DNA from: CAYNYF01 sp964401385
GTDB taxonomy: Bacteria > Planctomycetota > Phycisphaerae > SM23-33
DNA: 35,619 bases
Assembly (NCBI GenBank): GCA_964401385.1
Contig: CAYNYF010000043.1
Coordinates: 1 to 35,619, forward strand
Direction: 5' to 3'
Part shown: piece by piece, positions 24,001 to 30,470 of the stretch
Layout of the letters: each line of letters opens with the position of its first letter
Position numbering within the stretch: position 1 is the first letter of the stretch
Position numbers and translations under genes: made by a program
The notes under the pieces: generated by a model
Databases searched by the model: none
What the model saw: only the letters and a program-made list of their open reading frames with translations
Told to the model about the DNA's origin: nothing

Positions 24001-24576
24001 GGCAGCCGAGGAGATTTCGAGGCCGACCTGACCCTCAGCGGCATCGGCGCCCGGAGGAACGCTCTGAACGGGGCCAGGATCGCCGGCGAGCTGGTCGACA
24101 GCATCTGGAACGTCGGCGGGCACATGGGCTCGCTGTCGGTCGGCGGCAGGGTCGTTGACAGTCAGGTTCGCGCCCAAGGCAACATGGCCAATGTGACGGT
24201 GGGAGCGGCCGAGCGGTCCGACTTCCTGGCCGGCGTCGCCGCCGGCGTGGCCCGCCGTCCGGGCAGCGCCGCCGATTTCGACCTGCTGGCGACCATCCGC
24301 TCCTTCAGGGTCCGCGGGCTGCGGTACGCCGCCCCGCGGTACCTCTTCATCGACACCAACATCGCGGCCTCCACCATCGGCGTTGTGAGCCTGCGGAACG
24401 CCGGCCTCGAGGTCGCCGGCGAGCAGTCCGGCATCCTCGCCGTCAACGCCGGCACCGCCAGGGAAATCCGGATGGTGACCCACTATGACACGCTCACCCG
24501 CGAGCGGTGGCGCTGGACGCCGAGAGATGGCATCGTCTTCGCGATGCCCGAGCTGGACATCGAACTGCTGGCCTGA
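15037..24576 (+). CDS. Giant LEPR-XLL secreted protein: C39-like head, SdrD-B repeats, CARDB, P-domain, cadherin-like
   Basis: 3179 residues. The LEPR-XLL export signature of planctomycete surface proteins is at 10-25 (LPVLEQLEARVLLTAD). Residues ~80-330 look like a C39/papain-fold peptidase domain (GCSPT with Cys95; PPHSALGVGYY with His284). From 471 to ~2509 run 14 SdrD-B-like repeats of ~103 residues (WHDLNxDGxxDxGEPGLxGW ... LDxNxNG ... TDxxGxYxFTGLxPGTY ... DFGN) whose Asp/Asn loops suggest Ca2+ binding. Three CARDB domains sit between repeats 2/3 and 3/4, and a P-domain is nested in repeat 10. Cadherin/tandem-95 domains (NDAP boundaries) span ~2510-2808, and the last ~370 residues are beta-solenoid-like. 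There is no PEP-CTERM, dockerin or LPXTG at the end. ATG 15037 is chosen over TTG 14995 for its GGCAGGAA site. Role: likely adhesive or structural surface protein. Confidence 0.92.
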   Translation: MSKDRSASKLPVLEQLEARVLLTADLTAGEVGLIGEYAVDGVSEIYLPVPLMDPGAALPQWLPALPSGSNPSGPPIQNQVSNLQLLTDYDWFYGCSPTVGGMQAAWWDLELKLRSRDFNIAAFPGLSETNWAANWQAGLYPQFDSEPFFVPQHANGVVSGWQHTHAVDWLSVARWWSNYTWEGHAPDSISDFMLTSAGQFEGETNFDNVAWAMENFMAWDDPRTVVNESWSFNTQVLLGDPAPPAPAQPVPIDFLAYQAAIDANLPVHLLFLDTNPQGALAPPHSALGVGYYITPGANPRYYMQILTTWQQEGIRQWSYPMQTVSIPSWPYTAHYQPFGMMTMDLAQMPQQDMAAYFAIAYPEVSALEVSIGLGDPAAPVWEAVVYASGQNAGRHNLVQTDIDVTGAMPFLSQTEDWYLKVTDTAGFPADVAEIMDFQIRHGGYRWFTPDYGTPIPVGDTGIVRLSTDIVGEIQGTVWEDVDGDGVREGGEAELAGWTVYLDANENRQLDPAELFATTDAQGRYEFNDVPLGQHVVEVEVPAGWGQTQPAAGRWSGFLVGQTIDDADFGVALLGEIHGTKWHDLNVDGIKDAGESGLADWVVFLDDNQNGLLDADEAFTTTDANGDYSFTDLMPGDYVVAEQIGDEPGEVGYSWTQSFPAGGAHQVALISDQIVLGKDFGNYQGALADLRDNGDMGSSFSPALISPGESWSVQWQIFNAGTAAAGQFQVAFYASEDDTIDESDYYLGSATVAGVGAGGVGVADLTVASFPGLPAAEYYVGVIIDSNNQVVESEEFNNVGVDYDHYPLVVPGIRGTVWHDLNTDGVIDPGEPLVAGWTLYLDQDQNGQFDPVTEASTETDENGVYWFTGLEAGTYVVAQVLPADWQYTLPVSGSRQISLSGDEAVDNADFGNYQPDLPDLYDDGDEFSTFDPTGVLSPGDSWDVWWDIRNGGTAAAGEFQVDFYASEDDVITPDDHYLGFVTAPGLAAGAYVDLNLSLLVFPEVLAGEYYVGVIIDPLNAVTESNEDNNIGVDYDTYPFTISNRAELAGSGDAYSGFAATTVEVGDHWDAWWDVTNSGLADAGPFRVDFYASGNTAIKTDDYWIGSVLVPGVAAGETVNVDASVFQFSDIPPGLYYVGVIIDANDDILELDETNNTATDLDTYPLTVELTLPAIEGMVWHDRNNNGVVEQDEEHREPSLAGWMVYLDANDNGAPDPGERMTLTDADGRYVFPGVPAGTYTVREVLRPGWQHTTPDDGALQVVIGDGELVQNVDFGNAQHSKIAGIVGHDINGDGILQINEPGLPFQTVRLYLDSNENGRMDLSEQGSLQEVVTDDFGGFIFTGLMPGPYMLEYVLPPGTLYTNPSTGEFAITVTSAQLIDRIFLGAMPVEFHGVKWNDLDGDGVRDAEEPILEGWVMYLDRNDNSMLDAGEVWTTTDGDTGHYAFTGLRPGTYIIREVQQPGWVQSWPDAVGVYQPAPPWAPPAPPVPWGYRWTLASNGYVGNFDFGNFLGSAISGTVFHDIDADGTQKPVDEPGLAGWIVDMFLDQDGDGLLTPGTPGPPSIPGDPTFQTVTDVDGNYSFTGLVPGTYILSEVLQVDWVQSVPLGGAHAIDVISGDDIPEVNFGNFQYGRIYGSKWHDLNADGVWDGGEPGLPGWKIYLDQNQNGVWDEGETFDITDTVGGYSFVDLIPGPFTVGEVPQVDWIQSAPAAGTHEVTIQSGDIVLGLEFANFQYAELTGSKWHDLNGDSIRDAGEPGLPGWTIFLDENANGQLDAGETSTLTDAQGDYSLVDLLPGAYLVGEVVEDGWVQSAPASGGYMVSPLSSEVIGGLDFGNYEYGQIQGAKWHDLNVNGVWDAGEPGLPGWTIYLDQNQNGVYDGMGYATFDSTDVPVLIPDLQTVSSDVQVSGLAGPVVDVNVTLDITHTFLGDLDISLISPSGTMILLSWWLGGVDMTDTTFDDEADTPIWAGVAPYTGQFQPVMPLATLIGENPNGTWTLEVTDSASWDTGMLNSWSISITVPSLVEQATLTDGDGNYAFPDLSPGTYVVAEVVEDGWVQLAPAGGTHQIAIQSGDLVTDVNFGNAEGAEIHGVKWHDLNGDGIRDPGEPGLLGWTISTFLDLDGDGELGDGESTLLAVTGPDGSYSFTGLMPGDHVVAELSQPGWSQTAPVGETYQLTLGRGQVAQDIDFGNARSGEIHGLKWHDLNNNGIMNVNEPLLEGWVIFLDANDNGARDPDEVLATTDVDGAYAFTGLRPGTYTVAEIVQPGWEQSSPVGGTHLVTVMSGDAVTGVNFGNVKLGEVRGGKFHDLNADGLWDAGEPGLAGWTIFSDQNLNGLLDAGEPFATTDVNGDYVLLGLELGTHVVTEQPQVGWMQSAPAGGTYQLDIVSGSAITGTDFGNYQYGQVSGIVFSDENHDGIQNDPVTEPGLGGWQVAAFLDANGNGALDAGENEYFAITDAVTGGYDLTGLPPGAYLVSVELQGDTDFTWPAGGTHQLTVNSGQAVGDMHFGIKRVPGVDDLGVQTPEDQLVSDVVTGRDADGNLLHSGFEVVDGPAHAADLVMADDGSFTYTPAADYNGLDSFTFRVGDGGEYSRLGTATVTVAPVNDAPEAKTPTQPLTVDEDPAAPLLIVLGATDLETAYADLDFQIVDPPDYGTLTEVGQGRFEYQPDLNYNGADQFRFRVTDTGDPAGGDQGWGYDGPMWHEADAPITVNPVNDAPTGEYVKAETIQDDPVDIQLTGDDVETPAGDLLFGLHTPPVHGSVSFNGSVVTYTPEPGYSGIDRFQFAVTDDGDPSGSGNVLSAAGTVDVVVARAVHFNARTRVQLQPRVADPLVVVVSMRGPGEGVLILGEDDITRLELFGTGMTSNVNVITRGRGLEVNIGEIIVHGSLGGLNAKTANLLGDMTVGGSMRRLTLNHVTDEHVITIGAPTTTRDTVRMTFDCVADTSIFSQTPISSLTVTEWLDSEGARDEIVTPWLGRLTSRGQRARRYVVGSRGDFEADLTLSGIGARRNALNGARIAGELVDSIWNVGGHMGSLSVGGRVVDSQVRAQGNMANVTVGAAERSDFLAGVAAGVARRPGSAADFDLLATIRSFRVRGLRYAAPRYLFIDTNIAASTIGVVSLRNAGLEVAGEQSGILAVNAGTAREIRMVTHYDTLTRERWRWTPRDGIVFAMPELDIELLA
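16447..22563 (+). repeat. 14 tandem SdrD-B-like coding repeats
   Basis: Units begin at 16447, 16756, 17464, 18541, 18868, 19195, 19564, 19918, 20230, 20542, 21283, 21607, 21919 and 22231. The typical period is 312 bp. The 18-mer AAGTGGCACGACCTGAAC is identical in six units (16774, 19939, 20251, 20563, 21304, 21628). CARDB domains interrupt at 17086-17463 and 17776-18540; a P-domain interrupts unit 10 at about 20670-21096. Confidence 0.9.
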
Positions 24577-24797
24577 GGCGGTCGGCGAGTTTGCCGGATC
24601 GTCCGGCGGCCGGGGCTAGGCCGTCGACAGGTTTGGCCGCCTGAATCGCCGGCGGCGTGAGAGGAAGGCTCCCGGGCCGTGCCGGATGGTGTGGTCCCGC
24701 CGCCGGCCGATGGCGCTTCAGCCGAAGCTCACCCGAAATCCACCCCCCAACGGGCGTGCGCCTTCCGCCCCGCCCCGCGGCGCGGCGGCCGGGGGTG

Positions 24798-25997
24798 CTA
24801 TTCCGCGGCGGGCGGTGAGGCCGGGGGCTTGACCAGTTTCAGCTTGATCCGGTTGGCCGTGATCTCAGTGACCGTCAGCTTAACCTTCTTCATCTCGGTG
24901 AGCTGATCGGCCAGGTCTTCGTTGGTGAAGCTGTGCTCGGCGTCGATGCTCGCGATGGCCTCCGTGATCTCGCGCAGCCGCAGGGCCTGGACGCCGCGGA
25001 GTTTCCCGGCCTCGGCGCGGAAGGTCTTCCAGGCCTCGTAGTCCATGCCGGAGATGGCGAGGTTGACCGTTCGGGAGACCTGGGCCCGCTTTCGCCAAGC
25101 TTCCACCACCGCGGCGAGGACCTTCGGGGCGGTCTCCCTGGCCAGCTTGGTCAGCACCTTGTCCTCGGCCCCCCGCTGGAAAGTGTTCGTCGTCACCGGC
25201 CCGTAGCTCTTCGACGCCAGCACGCGGGCGGAGTCCGTCTGGACCACGCGGACGTTCAAGGTGGCGGTGTACTGGTGCACGGTCTGGTCGGCGATCTGGA
25301 AGCTCCTGGCGTACTTGGCGACGGCCCGCCCGGTGAGAACCACCTCGGCCTTCATCCTGGCGCCGAAGGAGGCGATCTCCTTGGTGTTGTCCTTGATGAC
25401 GGCCAGCAGGACGTCGCGCTTGGAGATCTTCGCGGCCGTGGCCCGGTCCACCAGCACGATGCCCTTGGACAGGAAGAAGTCCTCGACCCTGCCTTGCACG
25501 ATCCCGGCCTTGTCCACCTCATACGTCGGGCCGGTGGGCCTGTGGCGGACGGCCTCGGCGATGGCGACGATCACGCGCGGGTTGTTCTCCTGGTTGACGG
25601 TGTGGGCGATGACGGCCCAGTTCTTTTCGAACTTCTGCGTGGATACGCACACCCGGAGGCGGGCGTGGGTGGTGCCGCCCTCGACCCAGATCTTCAACAC
25701 CTCGTGCTGGCGGACGTATCCGACCGCGTCGGCGAAGACCTTGTCGTAGACGGTCTTGTAGTTTCTGGTCTGGGACTGGGCGGTGAGGAACACGCCGCAG
25801 GCCCGCTCCACCGCGGTTCGCAGGGCCACCCGGACGGCCCGGTCCCGGGCCGGCTGATCGGTGCCGGCGGCCGTGCCCGTGACCGTGATCCACTTCTGCA
25901 CCGGCGCCGCCTCGATGGGCTGGGCCGAAGCCGCGCCGCTGAAGAGCAAACCGGCCAGGATGGCGCAGGCGACGATTGCGTGCTTTTCCCGTTTCAT
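24798..25997 (-). CDS. FlgT-like exported protein (paralog 1)
   Basis: 399 residues with a signal peptide (MKREKHAIVACAILAGLLFSG, cleavage near ASAQ). Residues ~33-115 resemble the N-terminal domain of the flagellar H-ring protein FlgT: AxxxAVERACGVFL, AQSQTRNYKTV, AVGYVRQHEVL, then a beta-strand VxVS. The middle part (PRVIVAIAEAVR, FFLSKGIVLVDR, AKAEVVLTGRAVA) resembles the FlgT/TolB-like middle domain. It shares order and motifs with the next upstream gene, so they are tandem paralogs. ATG 25997 has GAGGTG 6 bases upstream. It is the last gene of a minus-strand cluster of envelope proteins. No flagellar gene is in view, so a non-flagellar envelope ring is possible. Confidence 0.7.
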   Translation of the reverse strand: MKREKHAIVACAILAGLLFSGAASAQPIEAAPVQKWITVTGTAAGTDQPARDRAVRVALRTAVERACGVFLTAQSQTRNYKTVYDKVFADAVGYVRQHEVLKIWVEGGTTHARLRVCVSTQKFEKNWAVIAHTVNQENNPRVIVAIAEAVRHRPTGPTYEVDKAGIVQGRVEDFFLSKGIVLVDRATAAKISKRDVLLAVIKDNTKEIASFGARMKAEVVLTGRAVAKYARSFQIADQTVHQYTATLNVRVVQTDSARVLASKSYGPVTTNTFQRGAEDKVLTKLARETAPKVLAAVVEAWRKRAQVSRTVNLAISGMDYEAWKTFRAEAGKLRGVQALRLREITEAIASIDAEHSFTNEDLADQLTEMKKVKLTVTEITANRIKLKLVKPPASPPAAE

Positions 25998-26035
25998 TGT
26001 GGCACCTCGGGGCCTTTCTCGGGCGGTTGCCGTCG

Positions 26036-27175
26036 TCATTCCTGCTGCAATTTGGCCTTGATGACGTTCTGGGAAACGTCGGTGATCTCCAGGTTCTTGA
26101 TCACCTCGACGATCTTCTCGGCCAGGGTCTCGGCGTTGACGTCGGATTCCAGCGAGCACTCGGCCACCTTGTTGTGATACTTGGGGGTGGTGACGTCCTT
26201 GACCTGCTTGATGGTCTTGAGGGCCTTTTTCAGGGCCGTGTACTGTGTGAAGGAAAGCCCCTCGACGTGCAGTTGCACCTCACCGCGTCCGGCCAGGGCG
26301 TCCTGCCAGAATCGGAGCACGTCGTTCTGCACTCTCGGCGCGATCTGCCTGGCCTGGGCGTCGAGGGCGTTCTTGGCGGCCGAGCGCCACACCCGGTTCA
26401 CGCCGCGCGTCGGCCGCCCGGGAATGCTGGAGAGAAGCTGGCCGGTGTCGGACCGGTAGCACTTGACGTTGGCCTCGGCCTCGTACGTCTCGAACACCAC
26501 CCCGCCGATGGTCTTGCGCCCTCCGGACGCGGCGTTGGCCGTGCCGGAAATAAAAAGCTGCGCCCCGAAGCGCTTGGCGATCGCCTGGGCCTTGGCCGGC
26601 TTGTCCTCGGCCACGGCCGCCGCCAGGTCCTTCCGGTCGATCGCCTTCAACTGCTGCTTGTTGACCAGCAGGAAGCCGCTCTTGAGCAGCAGGTTCTCGA
26701 TCCTCGCCTGCACCGTCGAGTCCGGCACCACCTCGCGGCGGATCCTCTCGCCGATGAAGACCATGATCTTCGGCCGGCCCATCTGCTTCAGCTTGGTCTT
26801 GACCACGCCCCAGTAGTCGACGATTCCCTTGACCGAGACGACGGCCGTGACCTTCGCCTCCCAGGTGCCGTCCTCGACCTGCCTCTGGGAGAGGATCTTG
26901 TGGCTCTGGATGAAGCCGGTGGCCCGGACCAGCACCGTGTCCCGGACCAGGGCAAAGTCCCGGGTCTGCGACTCGGAGTGGATGATGGCGCCGGCCCCGC
27001 GCTCGACGGCCTTGCGCAGGGCGTCGCGGACGGCCTCGTCCTTGTCCATGCCGGCCCCGACGACGGTGATCTCCACCAGGTTCTCGCCGCGTTTGATGAC
27101 GTTCTGGGCGATCGCCGCCGGCCGGGCGGCCAGAAGGGCGACGATTGCGGTTCCGATCAGCAAGCGCTTGCACAT
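26036..27175 (-). CDS. FlgT-like exported protein (paralog 2)
   Basis: 379 residues with signal peptide MCKRLLIGTAIVALLAARPAA. The FlgT-N-like block is AVRDALRKAVERGAGAIIHS, then ESQTRDFALV and ATGFIQSHKIL; the middle block is PKIMVFIGERI, LLLKSGFLLVNKQQL and GAQLFISGTAN. The ends of both paralogs also match (VSQNVIKAKL here, ITANRIKLKL there). ATG 27175 has AAGGGAG 7 bases upstream, and the in-frame extension to 27241 is rejected for lack of such a site. It lies 38 bp before the second paralog and 130 bp after the small lipoprotein gene. The likely location is the periplasm, peripheral to the outer membrane. Confidence 0.7.
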   Translation of the reverse strand: MCKRLLIGTAIVALLAARPAAIAQNVIKRGENLVEITVVGAGMDKDEAVRDALRKAVERGAGAIIHSESQTRDFALVRDTVLVRATGFIQSHKILSQRQVEDGTWEAKVTAVVSVKGIVDYWGVVKTKLKQMGRPKIMVFIGERIRREVVPDSTVQARIENLLLKSGFLLVNKQQLKAIDRKDLAAAVAEDKPAKAQAIAKRFGAQLFISGTANAASGGRKTIGGVVFETYEAEANVKCYRSDTGQLLSSIPGRPTRGVNRVWRSAAKNALDAQARQIAPRVQNDVLRFWQDALAGRGEVQLHVEGLSFTQYTALKKALKTIKQVKDVTTPKYHNKVAECSLESDVNAETLAEKIVEVIKNLEITDVSQNVIKAKLQQE

Positions 27176-27305
27176 GGGCGCGCTCCCTTTTGCAGGTGTT
27201 CCCGACGCGTTCGGTCCGGCGTCTCTCCGCGCCGGTGTCATTTCCCGCGCGAACGGGCGCCCGGCAGCTCCGCCGAAGCCCGCCGCCGGATGCCGTGGGC
27301 GCAGG

Positions 27306-27719
27306 CTATTCGACGACCGTGCCGCCCGGCACGACGACCTTGACCTCGCCGGTCTGCCGGGTCTCCACGTGGACGTCGTCCTTGGTGTAGGGGCCCATCA
27401 GCTTGCCGGCCTTGGTGATGCGGAACCACAGTTTGCTTTTCGTGTCTTCGCTGACCATGAAGGACTGACTCGCCCCGGCCCCGGCGGAATAGCTGCACTC
27501 CGCCGGCAGGTCCTCGGTCTTGACGACCAGGGTGTGCGTGAGCCTGCCGCCGGCGCCGACCGCGCCCACCGGCGAGGTGCCGTCCGGGACGGTCACGCTG
27601 ATGTTCCGGGACAGGTCGCTGTGATTCGAGATCGTAACCGCCGTCTTCCTGGTGCAGCCGACCATCATCACCGCCAGGATCAGCAGCGATATCCCGATTG
27701 CCTTGCCGCTCGTTCTCAT
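27306..27719 (-). CDS. Small predicted lipoprotein
   Basis: 137 residues. The N-terminus MRTSGKAIGISLLILAVMMVGC is a type II signal with a lipobox-like MVGC; the acylated Cys would be residue 22. The mature part is beta-rich (AVTISNHSDLSRNISVTV, LTHTLVVKT) with no recognised family. AAAGGAG lies 7 bases before ATG 27719; a TTG at 27737 would put that site inside the gene. It is 33 bp after the triple-LPP20 gene, so very probably in the same operon and a candidate subunit of the same outer-membrane assembly. Confidence 0.72.
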   Translation of the reverse strand: MRTSGKAIGISLLILAVMMVGCTRKTAVTISNHSDLSRNISVTVPDGTSPVGAVGAGGRLTHTLVVKTEDLPAECSYSAGAGASQSFMVSEDTKSKLWFRITKAGKLMGPYTKDDVHVETRQTGEVKVVVPGGTVVE

Positions 27720-27752
27720 CTCGACGACTCCTTTCAAAGAGGTCCGCCTGCG

Positions 27753-29123
27753 TCACCGGATGGTTATGGACAGCTTCCTCTGATAGTACAGCACCATGTT
27801 CCAGAGCGGCTTGAGGTCGATCTCGACCGTCACCTGGGCGGTGCCGTCGTCCAGAAACTTCAGCGATTTCTCGACCACGTACGCGCCTTGCTGGAAGGCC
27901 AGCATGCCCGAGTCGATCTGGTCGTTGGCGGCCACGAAATCACGCACGGAGGTGTTGGAGGTGATCGTCAGCCCGTTGATCTTCTCGGCGAGCTTGCGCC
28001 GGCCGTCCAGCTCGGCCCCGCGCAGGGCCATCAGCTTGGCCTGGGCCGTGTTGGCGTTTGTCGTGTCCACGGCGGCGCTGCCGACGGCCTGCTCCGTCCG
28101 CGTCACCCATGCCGGGGCCCTGGCGGCCCTGGCCAGGACTGCCACCTGGGCCGGGGGGACGTCCTTGAGGTACCGCTCCGGCGGCACGCCCATGCCCGTC
28201 TCCCGGATCTGCTTGTCCCGGGCGCGGACGCTGAGTTTCTCGATGTCCTGAACCCTGATTTTGTCGCCCTTGTAGAACTCCTTGTGCCAGGTCTTCAGGT
28301 TGACGATCAGGTCCCGCAGGGTCACTTCCATCTCCACTTCCACGATGAGTTCGTCGGCGTGGTAGCGAATGCCTCTTTCCCTGGCGCCGCGGATGAAGGC
28401 GCGCAGCCGGGTGTTGATCTCGTCGTACTCGGCCACGAAGTCTCGCACGCTGGTGGTGGAGGTGATGCGCACGCCTTGGATGCGCTCCCCCAGGCGGCGC
28501 AGGCCGTCGACCCGGGCGGCGCGGACGGCCATCAGCCGGCCCTGGCCGGTGCAGTGGGCCATCCAGTAGGCCTTGGCCTGGCCGGCGAGGTTCTTGATGC
28601 TCATCAGCTCGCCCTCGGCCACCATCACCAAAGGATCTTCGGCCAGCTCCGGGCGCGGCGCCCCCGAGCCGGTCTCCCGGATGACCTTGATCTTGTTGGT
28701 GACGGTCATCTTCTCGAAGTCCTGGCTTCGGATCTTGTCGCCCTTGTAGTACTCCTTGTGGAACTGCTTGAGCGTCACGATGAGCTCTTGCAGCTTGACC
28801 TCCATGACGACCTCGCAGGTGCCGTCTTCCATGTACTTGGGCCTGCCGATCTCCTTCATTCCGCTGAGGAACGCGCGCAGGGACGTTTCGATGGTGTCGG
28901 AGGTGGCCACGAAGTCGTTGACGGTGGTTTCAGAGGTGATCTTCAACCCGCGGATGCGTTCGGCCAGTTTGCGTATCGCGTCCGCCCGGGCCGCCCGGGC
29001 CGCCAGCAGCTTGTTCTGGGCTTTGCGCTGCTCGCTGACGGCGTCGGCGGCCGCCGGCAGCGCCCAGCCGGCCAGCAACACCACGCCCAGCAACAGCAAC
29101 CACGCCTTCCTTGCCTTGCACAT
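27753..29123 (-). CDS. Triple LPP20-domain exported protein
   Basis: 456 residues with signal peptide MCKARKAWLLLLGVVLLAGW, cleaved near AAADA. Three tandem domains of ~95 residues start near 38, 196 and 363. Each carries the pattern (A/L)xxRAAxxDxxRxLxExIxGxxITSxTxVxDFVAxxDxI, and units 1 and 2 also share HKE(Y/F)YKGDKIR. This matches the LPP20/FlgP family, normally a single-domain outer-membrane lipoprotein. Here no lipobox Cys follows the signal, so the protein may be periplasmic. ATG 29123 has AAAGGAGAACC at good spacing. It lies between a CsgG/FlgO-like gene and a small lipoprotein gene. Three linked copies suggest pre-assembled protomers of a ring. Confidence 0.75.
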   Translation of the reverse strand: MCKARKAWLLLLGVVLLAGWALPAAADAVSEQRKAQNKLLAARAARADAIRKLAERIRGLKITSETTVNDFVATSDTIETSLRAFLSGMKEIGRPKYMEDGTCEVVMEVKLQELIVTLKQFHKEYYKGDKIRSQDFEKMTVTNKIKVIRETGSGAPRPELAEDPLVMVAEGELMSIKNLAGQAKAYWMAHCTGQGRLMAVRAARVDGLRRLGERIQGVRITSTTSVRDFVAEYDEINTRLRAFIRGARERGIRYHADELIVEVEMEVTLRDLIVNLKTWHKEFYKGDKIRVQDIEKLSVRARDKQIRETGMGVPPERYLKDVPPAQVAVLARAARAPAWVTRTEQAVGSAAVDTTNANTAQAKLMALRGAELDGRRKLAEKINGLTITSNTSVRDFVAANDQIDSGMLAFQQGAYVVEKSLKFLDDGTAQVTVEIDLKPLWNMVLYYQRKLSITIR

Positions 29124-29237
29124 AGCTGGTTCTCCTTTCGAGAGTAAGGTTCTCTGGTTGCGCGTGCGTGGAGGCGACGCGGAAACGGACCTCGGCCCGG
29201 TACCGAATCGATTGGGCCGGGCCGCGCACGCTGCGCC

Positions 29238-30227
29238 CTATTTCGCGCCTTCCACGCGGACGCGCTTCCGGGCAAACACGTATTTTTCGCTGGGTTTGAT
29301 CCTGAACGCCATGTCGTAGAATTCCTCGGCCTTCTTGCCCCTGCCCAGCGCCTCGTGCATCAGGCCGGCGTTGAACGCGGCCCCGTGGTCGTCGGGCCTC
29401 TGGCCGAGGGCCTGCTGGTAGCAGTCCAGCGCCTCTTCGTAGTCGCCGGCCACCGCCAGCTTGTTGCCGGTGGAGACGATCTTGCTCTTGCCCGACTGGA
29501 GCTTTTCGGTGACGACCACCTCGTGCGGGCACACCTTGCTGAGAAACTCCCGCACGCACTCGTCGATGAGGCGGGAAATGACCTGATCGGTCGGGGGCAG
29601 GTCGTCGCCTCCGAAGCCCATCGCCCGCCCGATGCCGGCGGCCCCCGACTTCTTGTCCTTCTCGGAGTCGTACTCGTGGGTGGTCGCCACGGTTGCCAGC
29701 GTCTTGCCGGTCTTGACGTCGTCCATGGTGAAGTTGACCGCGCCCAGGCAGTAGCGCTTGGTGTAGGTGACGGTCTTCATCGACCGGGAGAGCGGGTTGA
29801 AGACCGTTCGCGTGCCGCGGTCGTCGCGGGCGGTCACCTTCACGCTGCCGTAGATCATGGCGTCGACCTTGGCGAGCTTTCCGGCCGTGTCGGCCGAGGC
29901 GCTGTCCGAAATCGCGATTTGGAGGTCGCGCTCGTCCAGGATGGCCTTGAGCCGCTTGCGGTCCACCAGCTCGTACCGGTTGTACTTGCGGTTGTAGACG
30001 TCCAGGGCCGCCGCCAGCCGGTCGGAGGCAATCTGGCTCCACTGCCTGTCGCGGGAGCTCTGCCCGCCGAACTCGGCAATGCCCACGCGGCGGACCTGCG
30101 GGGAGATCTGGTACTCCGCCGGCCGCTCGTAGCGTATCTCGATCGCCTTCTCCGGGCCACATCCGGCGATCCAAGCGGCCGAGAAAGCCAGCCCGCCAAG
30201 AATCGAAAGATATGTGAGCGTTTTCAT
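29238..30227 (-). CDS. CsgG/FlgO-like lipoprotein with C-terminal TPR
   Basis: 329 residues. The N-terminus MKTLTYLSILGGLAFSAAW is followed by lipobox IAGC, giving an outer-membrane lipoprotein. Residues ~45-230 follow the CsgG/TolB-N-like plan: VRRVGIAEFGGQ, IASDRLAAALDVYN, YELVDRKRLKAILDERDLQIA, AKVDAMIYGSVKV. The last ~70 residues contain a TPR hairpin (GDYEEALDCYQQALGQRPDD, AAFNAGLMHEALGRGKKAEEFY). CsgG-type proteins form or support outer-membrane pores and rings. AAAGGAG lies 6 bases before ATG 30227. It is the first gene of the minus-strand envelope cluster, divergent from a paralog at 30471. The shared motif LKA(I/L)(L/M)DE(R/S)DLQIA ties the two together. Confidence 0.75.
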   Translation of the reverse strand: MKTLTYLSILGGLAFSAAWIAGCGPEKAIEIRYERPAEYQISPQVRRVGIAEFGGQSSRDRQWSQIASDRLAAALDVYNRKYNRYELVDRKRLKAILDERDLQIAISDSASADTAGKLAKVDAMIYGSVKVTARDDRGTRTVFNPLSRSMKTVTYTKRYCLGAVNFTMDDVKTGKTLATVATTHEYDSEKDKKSGAAGIGRAMGFGGDDLPPTDQVISRLIDECVREFLSKVCPHEVVVTEKLQSGKSKIVSTGNKLAVAGDYEEALDCYQQALGQRPDDHGAAFNAGLMHEALGRGKKAEEFYDMAFRIKPSEKYVFARKRVRVEGAK

Positions 30228-30249
30228 CGGCGGCTCCTTTCGCGGGCAG

Positions 30250-30258
30250 AGTATACCA
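30250..30258 (-). promoter_or_regulatory. Extended -10 promoter of the envelope cluster
   Basis: On the minus strand TGGTATACT fits an extended -10 (TGnTATAAT type). No good -35 is seen at the usual distance, as expected for extended -10 promoters. The predicted leader of ~16 nt just holds the AAAGGAG site. Confidence 0.45.
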
Positions 30259-30367
30259 CGCCGCCATGGGGCGGGCATCCATTGTTAACCGTTTTTCCGG
30301 GCGGGGCGTCGGAGCCGCCGCGGACATTTCCCGGCAGGCCCGCCGTCGGGTCACCCGGTGAAAACGC

Positions 30368-30397
30368 TTGGAATCGCCCTCGGCGTTTCGCTATCAT
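30368..30397 (+). promoter_or_regulatory. Promoter of the divergent CsgG-like gene
   Basis: TTGGAA (30368-30373) and TATCAT (30392-30397, five of six consensus bases) with an 18-bp spacer, about 75 bp before ATG 30471. The divergent 243-bp intergenic region thus has a promoter pointing each way. Confidence 0.5.
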
Positions 30398-30470
30398 GCC
30401 CCCTGAATTCCGCAGGCGAACGGTCCTTGCGGCAGGGCCGGGAGCCCCGTTTTTCCCAGGGAGTGCAAGC

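Noticed and set aside
24577..24797. Terminator in the convergent gap after the giant gene
   Set aside because: Only short GC-rich stems such as CTTC-AGCC-GAAG are seen, with no U-tract on either strand.
25976..29147. Long plus-strand frames (25976-27343 and 26829-29147) over the envelope cluster
   Set aside because: The minus-strand genes have signal peptides, AAAGGAG start sites and paralogous domains; the plus frames have none of these.
29355..30470. N-terminal extension of the CsgG-like plus-strand gene to 710 residues
   Set aside because: The extension runs antisense through the opposite gene; a ribosome-binding site and lipoprotein signal place the start at 30471.
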